Assembly: GCA_034435275.1 (NCBI GenBank)
Contig: DAOTXP010000014.1
Span: forward strand, 1-64,000
Length of the DNA stretch: 64,000 bases
Origin: JBFMCC01 sp034435275
Lineage (GTDB): Bacteria > Chloroflexota > Anaerolineae > Anaerolineales > Villigracilaceae
Direction of reading: 5' to 3'
Shown: piece by piece, positions 40,568-50,400 of the stretch
Layout of the letters: the number at the start of each line of letters is the position of its first letter
Position numbering within the stretch: position 1 is the stretch's first letter
Translations under genes and position numbers: made by a program
The notes under the pieces: generated by a model
The model's input: the letters and a program-made list of their open reading frames with translations, nothing else
What the model was told of the DNA's origin: nothing
The model's database searches: none

Positions 40568-42157
40568 ATGGAAGCGATTGGCGAGATCATTTTCCGGCTG
40601 AATACATTTCTTGACAATTCGTTGCCATGGATGGCAGGCATTGCCCTATCCATCTTCAACGCCTACATGTTCATCAAGTGGATTTGGGATAAAACAAAGG
40701 ACCAACAGGCACAGGTATCCACATCGATTCAGGTATCAAGGGCTTTTTACTTGTTAGGCATATCGCTCGGTATTCAGGCATTCGTTATCGCCGCATTATA
40801 CTATTCGCCAGTGTGGGCGCGATGGTTGGAGATCTTCGGAGCAGCATGTGTCTACATTTATTTTCTCACTCGCAAAGAAAGCGACGCGAGGGGTCTGCAC
40901 ACAACCGCCGGGCATCTTTCAATCATCTTCCTCGGCTGGTGGCTTGGGAGTTGGCTGGGCATCATTTTCATTTCAGTGCCAATCTTCGTTGCTTTTTATT
41001 ATTGGCTATATCGGATTGCCTTAGCAATTGTCCCTGCATCCGATCCAGAGAGTTCGACTGAAGCCCTGGCGAGATTCAAAATGCTGGCTTGGTATATGTG
41101 GGGGTTACAATTCCCAGTTTGGGTGGCAAAAGATGATCTGGAACGCGTTGCGGAGGAAAGGATCAAAGGGGACTTGACCAAATCTCTTGGTCAGCCGGGT
41201 ATGATCTGGGTCCATTCCAATCAGGCAATCGGTATCACGCGCAGCATCCAGTTTTCACGCGTAGAGGGCCCGGGCATAATATTCACGAAGACTTACGAGC
41301 GCCCCTATCAAGTTATGGATCTGAGAACGCAGATTCGTACAGCCGAGGTACAAGCCATCTCGAAAGATGGGATTCCATACAAAGCAATAGTCCTGATTGT
41401 ATTCAACCTGGATAAAGATGCATGGACAGAGGATCAGTACAAAACACTCCGCTTAAAAAATTCGCTGTTGCGGGGCGCCCAATCGCTAGACCGAATCTCC
41501 GGAAGTTATAAGTATTCTCGTTCACGCGTCACTGCAGCCCTAAGCATCGAAGGCATCAAGCATACGAGCGTCGAAGGGGAAGCCCGACCGGTTGTCCACT
41601 GGGATCACTGGGTGGTCAACACGGTCGCGGAGGCGGCGCGCAACGAGTTGTCGCATCGTCCACTGGATGAATTATGGCGAGCAGCCAACGATGGAAAAGA
41701 TGCAAATGCATCGAACATCATTGCAAACAATATCAAGTCGGCGGTTGCAGGCAGACTCAAGGAAAATGGCATCAACCTCATCGCCGCCCGCATCGTCAAC
41801 TTCAATTTTGAAGACAAGGAGGCCAGTAAAGTTTTACAACAGCAGATCGATACTTGGGAATCTCTACGGAACCAGGAAATTGCGAAAACAAGGACCGAAG
41901 CCGCAGCGACATCGGTTCAAATCAGGCAGGACGCATTTGCCTACGCGCGTTCCAAGCTCCTCTCGTCCATCGCCCAGGGAGTGGAGCAAATGATGGAGAA
42001 ACACAAGAACCTTCCAACCAAGTATGTGGTTGCTGTCAGATATCTCACCGCCATCGAAGATTGGATAAGCCAACAGGAAGGGGAGGGCGGAACAAAGATA
42101 CAGGCCCTCCGCTCGAGGCTTAAGGATTTGAACTTCCCTCAAAGTGGGCAGGTTTAA
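40568..42157 (+). CDS. Polytopic SPFH/stomatin-like protein
   Basis: A 529-residue protein with four to five hydrophobic segments (about 20-40, 58-82, 85-101, 116-155), then an SPFH (band-7) domain at about 205-430 with Gly-Ile-Pro-Tyr-Lys-Ala-Ile, then a charged coiled-coil tail with repeated Glu/Ala/Arg. SPFH proteins form ring- or cage-like membrane microdomains. Most have one anchor; this one is polytopic. The region is visibly AT-richer than the flanks. It is 3 bp from the next SPFH gene and forms an operon with it and an S24 peptidase. Confidence 0.75.
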   Translation: MEAIGEIIFRLNTFLDNSLPWMAGIALSIFNAYMFIKWIWDKTKDQQAQVSTSIQVSRAFYLLGISLGIQAFVIAALYYSPVWARWLEIFGAACVYIYFLTRKESDARGLHTTAGHLSIIFLGWWLGSWLGIIFISVPIFVAFYYWLYRIALAIVPASDPESSTEALARFKMLAWYMWGLQFPVWVAKDDLERVAEERIKGDLTKSLGQPGMIWVHSNQAIGITRSIQFSRVEGPGIIFTKTYERPYQVMDLRTQIRTAEVQAISKDGIPYKAIVLIVFNLDKDAWTEDQYKTLRLKNSLLRGAQSLDRISGSYKYSRSRVTAALSIEGIKHTSVEGEARPVVHWDHWVVNTVAEAARNELSHRPLDELWRAANDGKDANASNIIANNIKSAVAGRLKENGINLIAARIVNFNFEDKEASKVLQQQIDTWESLRNQEIAKTRTEAAATSVQIRQDAFAYARSKLLSSIAQGVEQMMEKHKNLPTKYVVAVRYLTAIEDWISQQEGEGGTKIQALRSRLKDLNFPQSGQV

Positions 42158-42160
42158 ACC

Positions 42161-43561
42161 ATGGATCATCCGTCCGAGAAATGGCAAACCCTTTACACCA
42201 GCGAACAGGCGCGCTGGCAGGATGCCCGCCAGATTTTAACGACCCTCTTGCCGTTAATTGCCTTGGCTCTGGCGAGTGTGGTTTCGGCACTCGTGTTTGT
42301 CTCTTCGGATTCGAACCGTTTTATCAATTCATCCAGCACAATCGCCGGGACACTTTCAGCAGGCCTCATGATCCTTATTGTGGTGTTTCCACTAATAGTG
42401 GGTATCGTCGGCATAATTCTGATCTTTCGTATGGCGCACAAATGGTTCAAAGATGCTTATCAGCCGCCAAAGAGTACTAACACGAGGCCCTTAATCCTTC
42501 GTAGGCTCTTTGGTTACCCACCCCTCCCCCCACCATTGGACACCATGATCAAGTATCCATTTGTCATAATCAAAGATGGGGCGTTATTGAAAGACGAACA
42601 GGCCTGGGTCAAATGGTTGGGCGGTCCAACTTCTTTGGTTATCTCAGATGGGAATGCAGTTTATGTGGAACGTGGTAACCGCTTTTCAAGAGTAATCGGT
42701 CCGGGGTTGGCCTTCCTGGAAAAACACGAAGCAATAAAAGAAATCGTCGACCTTCGGCCACGAGTGCTTACCCGTAAAATAGAGGCATGGACGAAGGATG
42801 GCATCAAAGTCGAATTTCAAACACTGATCAAATTCCGCATCGGTGCAGTTCAGGGAACAGTGTTCCCACAGGACTTGCCTGATATCGCATCCGGGAAAGA
42901 CGCGAGGACCGCTGGTGAAAATCTACCTCTGTTCCCCTGCGATCCTATCTGTGTAAAAAAGGCAGTGGAATGGGGCAAAGTCGGAAGAGAATTCGTGGAC
43001 GGAAAAGAGAAACTGGCTTTATTGAAGTGGCCGGAGGGTGTATGGGGTAAAGTGCAGGGCAGGCTTGCCAATTATGTATCTACACATCATCTCGATGAAC
43101 TTTTCGTGGCGTCAAAAAACAGTCCGTCGGGGCAAATGCTCTCCAGCCGTGAGCGTGAAATCCTGAGAGCAAGACTTGATCAGGACTTAATGGACGAGGC
43201 TGGGATAACACTGATTGATCTTCAAATAACTGATTTCAAACTTGATCCGAATATCAATGTAAAGCGGGTCGAAAAGTGGACATCGGAATGGAAAGCAAAA
43301 GAGGAAATTCGCAGCGCGAAGGCAGACGCGGAAAAGACCAAGGCAGTGGAAACCGCCCGAGCCGAAGCCCAGCGCGATTTGATTCTACAAATCGCGGATG
43401 GATTAAGCGTTGCCAATGAAAAGACATTTGCAGATGCCGTTCTCCTCTCCCTTTCAGGTATTCTCGAACAAAGCCTCGGCGATCCTTATGCGCCTGCATA
43501 TCTTGCTCACGAGACCCTGGAAACCCTTGAAAAAATCCAGGAATTACTCAAGAAACCGTAG
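42161..43561 (+). CDS. Second SPFH-domain membrane protein
   Basis: A 466-residue protein with two membrane helices (about 29-48 and 62-92), a Pro-rich link near 118-127, and an SPFH domain from about 155, recognised by Val-Gly/Ile-Gly-Pro-Gly-Leu-Ala and Lys-Asp-Gly-Ile-Lys-Val-Glu. A long Ala/Glu/Lys coiled coil follows from about 370, as in flotillin tails. It differs clearly from its upstream neighbour, so they are a heteromeric pair rather than a recent duplication. Confidence 0.78.
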   Translation: MDHPSEKWQTLYTSEQARWQDARQILTTLLPLIALALASVVSALVFVSSDSNRFINSSSTIAGTLSAGLMILIVVFPLIVGIVGIILIFRMAHKWFKDAYQPPKSTNTRPLILRRLFGYPPLPPPLDTMIKYPFVIIKDGALLKDEQAWVKWLGGPTSLVISDGNAVYVERGNRFSRVIGPGLAFLEKHEAIKEIVDLRPRVLTRKIEAWTKDGIKVEFQTLIKFRIGAVQGTVFPQDLPDIASGKDARTAGENLPLFPCDPICVKKAVEWGKVGREFVDGKEKLALLKWPEGVWGKVQGRLANYVSTHHLDELFVASKNSPSGQMLSSREREILRARLDQDLMDEAGITLIDLQITDFKLDPNINVKRVEKWTSEWKAKEEIRSAKADAEKTKAVETARAEAQRDLILQIADGLSVANEKTFADAVLLSLSGILEQSLGDPYAPAYLAHETLETLEKIQELLKKP

Positions 43562-43579
43562 TCCTTTACGGGGAGCCAA

Positions 43580-44647
43580 ATGAATAAAACCTTCGCATAC
43601 ATCCTGAACAAGCTCGAGATCAACGACAACATCATTGCGGACCTACGTCATCGTACCATCAGCGTGAGCAGCCTGGAGCAGGCCAGTACAGTTCTCGCGG
43701 AAATTAAGTTCCGCATCGACCTGTGTCTAGAGACTCGTTGTAAAGAGGATAAACCATATTACTTCATGTTTCACGCTTACTGTAATTTATATACAGACAA
43801 GAGAGAGGAAGCAGTCAACGCAACCACGTATGCCATTGACGATTTCCGCGTCTGCGGTCTCTCTTGGAACGAGGTGGTTGGACATTGGTTCCTAGGTTCG
43901 ATTTATGCAACTGAAAGCAGGGGTTACCTGTACCTTGCCGAATTGAACTTGGCGCTGGATATCGCGAACCCGCTCTATCAGGAGCTCATAATTCAGGGTG
44001 AATATGAACAAGCCGCAAAATACCAGAAAGTAATTTCAAAGTTAGAAAGCCAAAAACAGACTGCGACAAAAATGGGCACGGGGCCGCTTCGGATGCCGAC
44101 GGAGTCGCTCAAATTCACAGACGATCTTCCCTCAATGGGCTCGGAAGATTATCTGGTCCTGCCCTGGCTCCCCAGCTACAATGCTGTAAAAGCAACACCA
44201 AACGGATTGATCTGGGATCGTCCGGTAAAGGAAATCAGGTCCTCCATCCGCAACATGGAGATCAACAGCAGTCGCTATACGATATATTCACTGCAAAGAC
44301 AGTCGCCCACCGACCATCAGGTGACTTTGGTCGAGCATGAACAATATGGCTGGGCAAAGGTGGAAGGAAAAAGCATGAATGCGTCCCTTCCGACCTCAAT
44401 AAATGAGGGAGACCAAATCCTTTTTCACATCAACATCAAGCCTCGCGATGGGGACATTGTGGTTGCATCAGAACTAATGGCTTCCGGCAACTATGCTTAT
44501 ATGGTCAAGAGATACCGCGCCTTGGGCAATGAACTGGTATCGGAGACTAATGACAAGGACCCCGGCCAATCTTACGATCCAATAAAATTGGATGGTCATC
44601 ACCAAATCCTGGGCATCGTCATTGCTGTAGCCAAGCCTGCTAGATAA
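43580..44647 (+). CDS. S24/LexA-fold peptidase with helical N-terminal domain
   Basis: A 355-residue protein. Residues ~1-160 are helical and TPR-like (repeated Tyr/Leu/Ala spacing), with no helix-turn-helix. Residues ~250-355 match the S24 signal/LexA peptidase: Gly-Trp-Ala-Lys-Val-Glu-Gly-Lys-Ser-Met with the catalytic Ser265, Tyr-Met-Val-Lys-Arg-Tyr with Lys310, and the end motif Gly-Ile-Val-Ile-Ala-Val. The Ser/Lys dyad is intact. Because it lacks the DNA-binding domain it is not a repressor; it may cleave itself or its SPFH partners on a signal. A GGGGAG site precedes ATG 43580. Confidence 0.82.
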   Translation: MNKTFAYILNKLEINDNIIADLRHRTISVSSLEQASTVLAEIKFRIDLCLETRCKEDKPYYFMFHAYCNLYTDKREEAVNATTYAIDDFRVCGLSWNEVVGHWFLGSIYATESRGYLYLAELNLALDIANPLYQELIIQGEYEQAAKYQKVISKLESQKQTATKMGTGPLRMPTESLKFTDDLPSMGSEDYLVLPWLPSYNAVKATPNGLIWDRPVKEIRSSIRNMEINSSRYTIYSLQRQSPTDHQVTLVEHEQYGWAKVEGKSMNASLPTSINEGDQILFHINIKPRDGDIVVASELMASGNYAYMVKRYRALGNELVSETNDKDPGQSYDPIKLDGHHQILGIVIAVAKPAR

Positions 44648-44660
44648 CACTGAGAACATC

Positions 44661-45572
44661 ATGTCCAACAAATTTGTCGTCGCACCTACAGTTAAAAACA
44701 CATCTGTCGCTCTCCTCGCCCTCGAATCGACCGTCATCACGCACGGACTGCCGCGGCCGCAGAACTTGGAACTGGCGCGGGCCATGGAAGCGGAAGTGCG
44801 GCGCGGCGGCGCGACGCCTGCCACCGTCGCGGTCCTGGATGGGAAGATTCGCGTCGGGTTGACGGATGAGGAGTTGGTCCGGCTGGCCGAGGCCGAATCC
44901 CCGCTCAAGATCAGCCGCCGCGACTTCGCCACGGCCATCGCCAAAAAAGCCAGCGGCGGGACGACCGTGGCCGGCACCATGTTCGCCGCGCACCAGGCGG
45001 GCATTCGCGTCTTTGCCACGGGCGGGATCGGCGGTGTTCACAAGGAAAGCCGCTTCGACATTTCCACCGACATGCAGACGCTGGCCGACACGCCCATGAT
45101 CGTGGTCTGCGCGGGGGCCAAATCCATCCTCGACCTGCCTGCCACGCTGGAGACCCTCGAAACACTGAGCGTGCCCGTCGTCGGCTACGGCACGGACGAG
45201 TTCCCCGCCTTCTTCAGCCGTTCGAGCGGACTGCCCGTCAGCGCGCGGCTCGACTCGCCGCAGGAGGTTGCCGCGTTCGCCAAGGCTCATTGGGGCATCG
45301 GCATGAAGTCCGCCGTGCTGGTCTGCCAGCCGATTCCCATGGAGGATGAAATTCCTCTGGAAGAGATCGAACCCATCGAAGAACAGGCCTCGCGCGAAGC
45401 CATCGAAAAGGGAATCACCGGCCAGAGACTCACGCCATTCCTGCTTCAGCGCGTCAACGAATTGACCGCAGGCCGTTCGCTGCACGCCAACCTGGCCCTC
45501 CTGCTCAACAACGCCCGCCTCGCGGCGCAGATCGCCAAAGCCCTGTCTCCGCGCAAGACTCGCGCAGTATAA
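44661..45572 (+). CDS. psuG: Pseudouridine-5'-phosphate glycosidase
   Basis: Cleaves pseudouridine 5'-phosphate into ribose 5-phosphate and uracil, reversibly. The 303-residue protein has the PsuG landmarks: Ala-Leu-Glu-Ser-Thr-Val-Ile-Thr-His-Gly near the start, Gly-Gly-Thr-Thr-Val-Ala-Gly-Thr-Met, Ala-Thr-Gly-Gly-Ile-Gly-Gly-Val-His and Thr-Asp-Glu-Phe-Pro. No kinase gene psuK lies beside it. Its stop overlaps the promoter of the next gene. Confidence 0.95.
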   Translation: MSNKFVVAPTVKNTSVALLALESTVITHGLPRPQNLELARAMEAEVRRGGATPATVAVLDGKIRVGLTDEELVRLAEAESPLKISRRDFATAIAKKASGGTTVAGTMFAAHQAGIRVFATGGIGGVHKESRFDISTDMQTLADTPMIVVCAGAKSILDLPATLETLETLSVPVVGYGTDEFPAFFSRSSGLPVSARLDSPQEVAAFAKAHWGIGMKSAVLVCQPIPMEDEIPLEEIEPIEEQASREAIEKGITGQRLTPFLLQRVNELTAGRSLHANLALLLNNARLAAQIAKALSPRKTRAV

Positions 45573-45573
45573 T
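45568..45573 (+). promoter_or_regulatory. -10 box of a leaderless transcript
   Basis: TATAAT (45568-45573) overlaps the psuG stop and is 6 bp from ATG 45580, so transcription should start at the start codon. The -35 is weak. Confidence 0.45.
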
Positions 45574-45579
45574 CGAAGC

Positions 45580-45972
45580 ATGAGCAAAAACGAATTCACC
45601 CTGTCCATCGTCCTGCACGCCACGCCGCACGAGCTGTACAACGCGTGGCTCTCCAGCGAGGGTCACAGCGCGTTGACCGGCAGCCCGGCCAAAGTCGAGG
45701 GAGGCATCGGCGGGACATTCAGCGCCTGGGACGGTTACATTACCGGCACGACCCTCGAACTGGAACCGTTGCGAATCGTCCAATCCTGGCGCACGACGGA
45801 ATTTCCCGAGTCCGCCCCGGACTCGCGGCTGGAACTGCGCTTCGAGGCCGTCGAGGCAGGGACGCGGCTGACGCTGATCCACAGCGAACTCCCCGAAGGT
45901 TCGGCAGAGTCGTACAAGCAGGGCTGGGAAGATTTTTACTTCAAGCCGATGAGGGAATATTTTGGAGGCTAG
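45580..45972 (+). CDS. SRPBCC/AHA1-like protein
   Basis: A 130-residue protein with the START-like (SRPBCC) fold: Thr-Pro-His-Glu-Leu-Tyr-Asn-Ala-Trp start, Gly-Gly-Thr-Phe-Ser-Ala-Trp-Asp-Gly, and a C-terminal Gly-Trp-Glu-Asp-Phe-Tyr helix. Members bind hydrophobic ligands or activate Hsp90; the ligand here is unknown. ATG 45580 has no ribosome-binding site, matching a leaderless promoter. Confidence 0.85.
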   Translation: MSKNEFTLSIVLHATPHELYNAWLSSEGHSALTGSPAKVEGGIGGTFSAWDGYITGTTLELEPLRIVQSWRTTEFPESAPDSRLELRFEAVEAGTRLTLIHSELPEGSAESYKQGWEDFYFKPMREYFGG

Positions 45973-45979
45973 AACGAAA

Positions 45980-46015
45980 GACCTGGTTTCTGCGAGAAAC
46001 CAGGTCTCTTTTTAT
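45980..46015. terminator. Terminator between convergent genes
   Basis: AGACCTGGTTTCT (45980-45992) pairs exactly with AGAAACCAGGTCT (45996-46008), followed by CTTTTT on the plus strand. Confidence 0.85.
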
Positions 46016-46497
46016 GTTTGTTTGAGCAAGTCCGTGACCAGTTGCTCCGGCACCTGCACCGCGACCACCTCCCCGCGTACGGTAACCACGCCCTCCGCGA
46101 CAATCCATTCTTCGACGATCACCTTGCGGCCTTTGACCTCTTTGATGCGGCCACGCACTTCGAGGGTCGGGCCGAGAGGCGTGGGCTTGAGATAATCCAC
46201 GTGCAGGGACGCGGTGAGAAAGCGCAGGGGCGGTTCCGTATCCATGGCGCGGCCCTCGGCGCGATAGGCGGCCGCGGCGGCCGTGCCCGTTCCGTGACAG
46301 TCAATCAGCGAGGCGAGCAAACCGCCATACACGTAGCCGGGGATGGCCGTGTGATGCGGCTGGGGCGTGAAATGCGCCACGGTCTCCTCGCCATCCCAGT
46401 GACTCTTGATCTGGTGGCCGAGTTCGTTGAGACTGCCGCAACCGTAGCAGTGGGCAAAGTAATCGGGATAGTAATCCTGAAAAGCCTTTTCGGTCAT
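46012..46497 (-). CDS. PaaI-like hotdog thioesterase
   Basis: A 161-residue hotdog-fold protein. Gly-Tyr-Val-Tyr-Gly-Gly-Leu-Leu-Ala-Ser-Leu-Ile-Asp near residues 52-65 is the hotdog helix with the catalytic acid; Val-Asp-Tyr-Leu-Lys-Pro-Thr follows. An N-terminal Cys-Tyr-Gly-Cys-Gly may bind a metal. It probably hydrolyses acyl-CoA. ATG 46497 is immediately downstream of the Pro/Thr-rich membrane gene on the same strand. Confidence 0.8.
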   Translation of the reverse strand: MTEKAFQDYYPDYFAHCYGCGSLNELGHQIKSHWDGEETVAHFTPQPHHTAIPGYVYGGLLASLIDCHGTGTAAAAAYRAEGRAMDTEPPLRFLTASLHVDYLKPTPLGPTLEVRGRIKEVKGRKVIVEEWIVAEGVVTVRGEVVAVQVPEQLVTDLLKQT

Positions 46498-46505
46498 GAG
46501 ATCAC

Positions 46506-47375
46506 CTACGGGGTCGGAGATGGGGCCTGGGTCGCGGATGGAACGGACGTCGGCATGGATTCGAGAGTCGGCGAGGGAGTCAGGCTGGGAGTCGCAGTAG
46601 GAGGATCGCCTTCGATGACGAATATCCCGACTTTTTTTAATTCCTGTCCGACGAACAAAGCAACCTGATAATTACCCGGGAGCCACTGGTCTGCGGGCGG
46701 GCCCCAGTCCGTGAATCCATAGCCGCCCGTGCCGCCGTCCCAAGGCTTGGTCTCGTGGAATACATAAACACCATCGCGATACCAGATGGCAGTCCACTGC
46801 GCGCCGGGCAGCATGTCGGTATATGTGAAGACGCCGTACATGTGGTCAATCGGGTTGCGGAAGAACGTGCCCGGGCTGACTGCCTCGATGACGCCATTGG
46901 ACACGTCAATGTTGATGACGGTCGAAAATTGCAGCGGGCTGAAGTTGGCGTTGGGGTTCGGCGTGACCAGGCTGGTGAACTGGGCCTCCACCGCGGGGGG
47001 CAGGTAAGGGGTCGGAGTGATCGTGGAGGTGTCGGTCACGGCGGGTGTGTCGGTCACGGAGGGAGTCAGCGTGATGGAGGGCGTCAGGGTGATGGTCGGT
47101 ACGAGGGACGGGGTCACCGTCAACGTGGGACTGGGCGAGGGAGGAAAATAGTGATAGGCCACCGGCTCACCCCAGACCCCCAGTGCGGCCGCGAGGCCCA
47201 GGAGGAGGATTGCCAGCCCAATCAAACGCCAGCCGGCAACCATCCGCCCGCGGCGCAGTTTAAAGAAAGTGAGTTTGCGAGCGGATTGAATGGCGCGCAG
47301 GCCGGCGCGCACGATAAAGAATGCGCCGACCAAAGACATAATGATCGCGGCGATAATCCCAGCGCGGATATCCAT
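46506..47375 (-). CDS. Membrane protein with Pro/Thr linker and sensor-like domain
   Basis: A 289-residue paralogue of the N-terminal third of the protein at 47413. Two membrane helices (about 7-26, 50-70) lead to a Pro/Thr linker (79-125) and an extracellular domain (about 128-260) with Trp-Thr-Ala-Ile-Trp-Tyr-Arg-Asp-Gly and Trp-Leu-Pro-Gly-Asn-Tyr-Gln-Val. A second Pro/Thr tail ends the protein. The shared domain probably senses or binds an external ligand. Function unknown. Confidence 0.75.
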   Translation of the reverse strand: MDIRAGIIAAIIMSLVGAFFIVRAGLRAIQSARKLTFFKLRRGRMVAGWRLIGLAILLLGLAAALGVWGEPVAYHYFPPSPSPTLTVTPSLVPTITLTPSITLTPSVTDTPAVTDTSTITPTPYLPPAVEAQFTSLVTPNPNANFSPLQFSTVINIDVSNGVIEAVSPGTFFRNPIDHMYGVFTYTDMLPGAQWTAIWYRDGVYVFHETKPWDGGTGGYGFTDWGPPADQWLPGNYQVALFVGQELKKVGIFVIEGDPPTATPSLTPSPTLESMPTSVPSATQAPSPTP

Positions 47376-47412
47376 GGGGAAGATTATAGCACGCAGGCGT
47401 AACGGTCGTTCA

Positions 47413-50400
47413 TCACGGGCGAGGGGTGGACGTGGCAGTCGGCTGAACGGGGAAGTGCACGATGCGCGGCTCTACCCACAGGGCACGGTCGTTGGAGGCC
47501 TGTCCGATCGAAAGGATGGTCAGCACGAACTTGACGTTCTGCCCGGCCAGGGAACTGAGATCCAAATCAACGCTGAATGAACTACCTTCGTACCGTTCGC
47601 CGAACGCCCAAAACTCGCGAATGAAACCACCTTCCATTTGATAGTCCACCCTGAACAGGACAAAGCAAGCCGTCGCCTTGTTCTCGCAACCGATCACCGC
47701 CTGGAAGCGGTCGCCTTCCTGAACCGTGTAGGATGGATATACGGCGCGGATGTAGCCGTTATCCACATTCTGCGGGACGGTCAATAAGGCCGGTCGATTC
47801 TGAGCCGATCCGTTTTCGAGGACGGGATTGGTTAGTTTCAGGACGAAGCCGTTTGCATCGCCGTCCCTGCCCGGACAATTCAGGTTGCCCACGCCGCTGA
47901 ACCACTTCGCCGAACAGGCGTTAGCGACGAAGTCGTAGGTCGTACCCTGCTGGGGCACGCCGACAACCCGAATGGAAACCCAGAAGGGGCGATTGGCTGT
48001 GGAAGCCGTCCCGAAGATCTCACCGGCCTCGTTCTTCAATTGCCAGTTGCCGCGATAGTTTCCTTCTGCCAGGGGTGCGACGAGATTAACCGCCACGTCA
48101 ATGGTCTGCCCAGGGGCAACGCTCGCCGGGAGCGGCAGTTGCTGCACCCCGCCCATGATGTCGCCGCTGACAAAGACAATGTTATAGGTGGTCTTCCACG
48201 TGCATGTTCCAACATTTTTCAAGCGCCAGATCTTGGTGAACGTCGTACCAGGCGAGAAGGTCGAGCCGTCGGGAACAGTGATGTCGGCGACGAATTCGGC
48301 GCGGTCACACCCGCGATTCGGGGTCGGAGTGTTCGTCCGCAGAATGGGGGTTAGCGTTCTGGTAACCGTCGCCGTCCGAGTTGGTGTACGCGAGGGCGTG
48401 CGGGTGAAGGTGGGCGTCCGCGTCGATGTGCGTGAGGGTGTGAGAGTCGGCGTTGGAGTCTTTGTCGGCGTCACAGACGGTGTCAACGTCGGCGTGCGGG
48501 TAACGGTGGCGGTGAAAGTCAAAGTTGGTGTCCGCGTCGGACGCGGTGTTTCGGTCGGGATCGGCGTCCGCGTGGCTGTGTTCGTTGGCGTGCGCGAGGG
48601 CGTGAAGGTCAGTGACGGCGTGAAAGTTGCCGTGAAGGTCGAGGTCGGAGTACGCGTGTTGGTTGGCGTTTCGGTTGGCCGCGGTGTCCGCGTCGGACGC
48701 GGTGTTTCGGTCGGGATCGGCGTCCGCGTGGCTGTGTTGGTCGGCGTACGTGAGGGCGTGAAAGTGACCGTTGGAGTCCATGTTGACGTGAACGTCGCAG
48801 TCGGTGTGCGCGTCGGACGCGGCGTGTCAGTCGGAATCGGTGTCCGCGTCGGACGCGGTGTTTCGGTCGGGATCGGCGTCCGCGTGGCTGTGTTGGTCGG
48901 CGTACGTGAGGGCGTGAAAGTGACCGTTGGCGTCCATGTTGACGTGAACGTCGCAGTCGGTGTGCGCGTGAAGGTTGGCGTTTCGGTTGGCCGCGGGGTG
49001 CGCGTGGGACGCGGCGTATCGGTCGGGATCGGCGTCCGCGTGGCTGTGTTCGTCGGCGTACGCGAGGGCGTGAAGGTCAGTGACGGCGTGAAAGTTGCCG
49101 TGAAGGTCGAGGTCGGAGTACGCGTGTTGGTTGGCGTTTCGGTTGGCCGCGGTGTCCGCGTCGGACGCGGCGTCTCGGTCGGGATCGGCGTGCGCGTCGG
49201 GCGCGGCGTCTCGGTTGGAGTATGAGTCCGTGTGGGTGTGTTCGTCGGAGTCCGCGAGGGTGTGAAGGTGATCGTCGGTGTCCGGGTCGCAGTGAAAGTT
49301 GAAGTCGGAGTCCGCGTAGGACTCGGCGTGTTTGTCGGTGTGTGAGTCCGCGTGGGCGTGTTCGTGGGCGTGAAGGTGGGAGTCCGCGTAACAGTCGGTG
49401 TCCAGGTCGGGGTCAGGGAATGGGTTGGGCTGGGCGTAAAGGACGGGTCGAGACAAACGGGAATCGAATCGGTGAACCCGAACGGGTCACGCGTGGAGCC
49501 GTGCTCGTCGTAAATCTTCACATATCGAATGTATGGGAATTGCTTCAGATTCGCCATGAGGGGCTGGGCGATGGTGTAGAGCGTACCATTGGACTGGCAG
49601 GCCCCCAATAGATAGAGATGCGCAATGCCGTCCGCGTATGCAAATCGGTCGTAGCCGGTGAAACCATTCAAGACCAGGGTCAGGCCCTCTTCGCGTTCGG
49701 TGGATGTGGGTCCTCTGAAATACAAATCCAACACCGCAGCGACAGGATTCTTCGACGAGGGCACACTGCGACTCACAGCCACCTCGTAAGGTAACTGCCC
49801 GCTGACCAAACGGTCGTTATCCGTAAAGTAAACGTCCATTCCCACTTCCAGAGGCGTACGCGTCGGAGAGGCCGTGAAGGTCGGGCGCGGCGTGCGCGAG
49901 GGGGTGAACGTGGCAGAAGGCGTGAACGTGCGCGTGGACGTTGCGGTGGAGGTGGGCGTGCGGCTGGGAGGCGGCGTGTTCGTCGGTGTGAAGGTGCGCG
50001 AGGGCGTCCGCGTCGGCGTGGACGAGGAGGGGAGAGTCACGGTCGGCGTGCGCGTGGCGGAAGCGGTCCGCGTCGGCGTACGACTCGGGCGAGGCGTCTC
50101 GGTTGGAATGGGGGAATTCGTTGGAGTCCGCGAGGGCGTCAGGGTCGGGGTCGGCGTGCGCGCGGCGGTGTTGGTGGACGTGGGCGTACGCGTGGAAGTT
50201 GTCGTTGGAAGAGGCGTTCGCGAAGGTGTGTAGGATGGCTGGCCCGGGAGAACAGCGGGCAGAGGCGTCGCGGTGGCAGTGGGGACCGGCGTGCGAGTGG
50301 AAGTGGGCGAAGCCGTCTGGCTGGGCGTGCGCGAGGGAACGGGGGTCGAGGTGCCGGTCGCGGTGCGGGTGGGAGTGCGCGAGGGCGTCCGCGTGGGAAG

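Noticed and set aside
43580..44647. LexA-like repressor
   Set aside because: The S24 core is present but no helix-turn-helix precedes it.
48188..49225. Long plus-strand open frame (Val-Gly-Val-Arg-Val repeats) over the Pro/Thr repeats
   Set aside because: It is the antisense reading of the Pro/Thr codon repeats; several frames are open there only because stop codons are rare in the repeat words.
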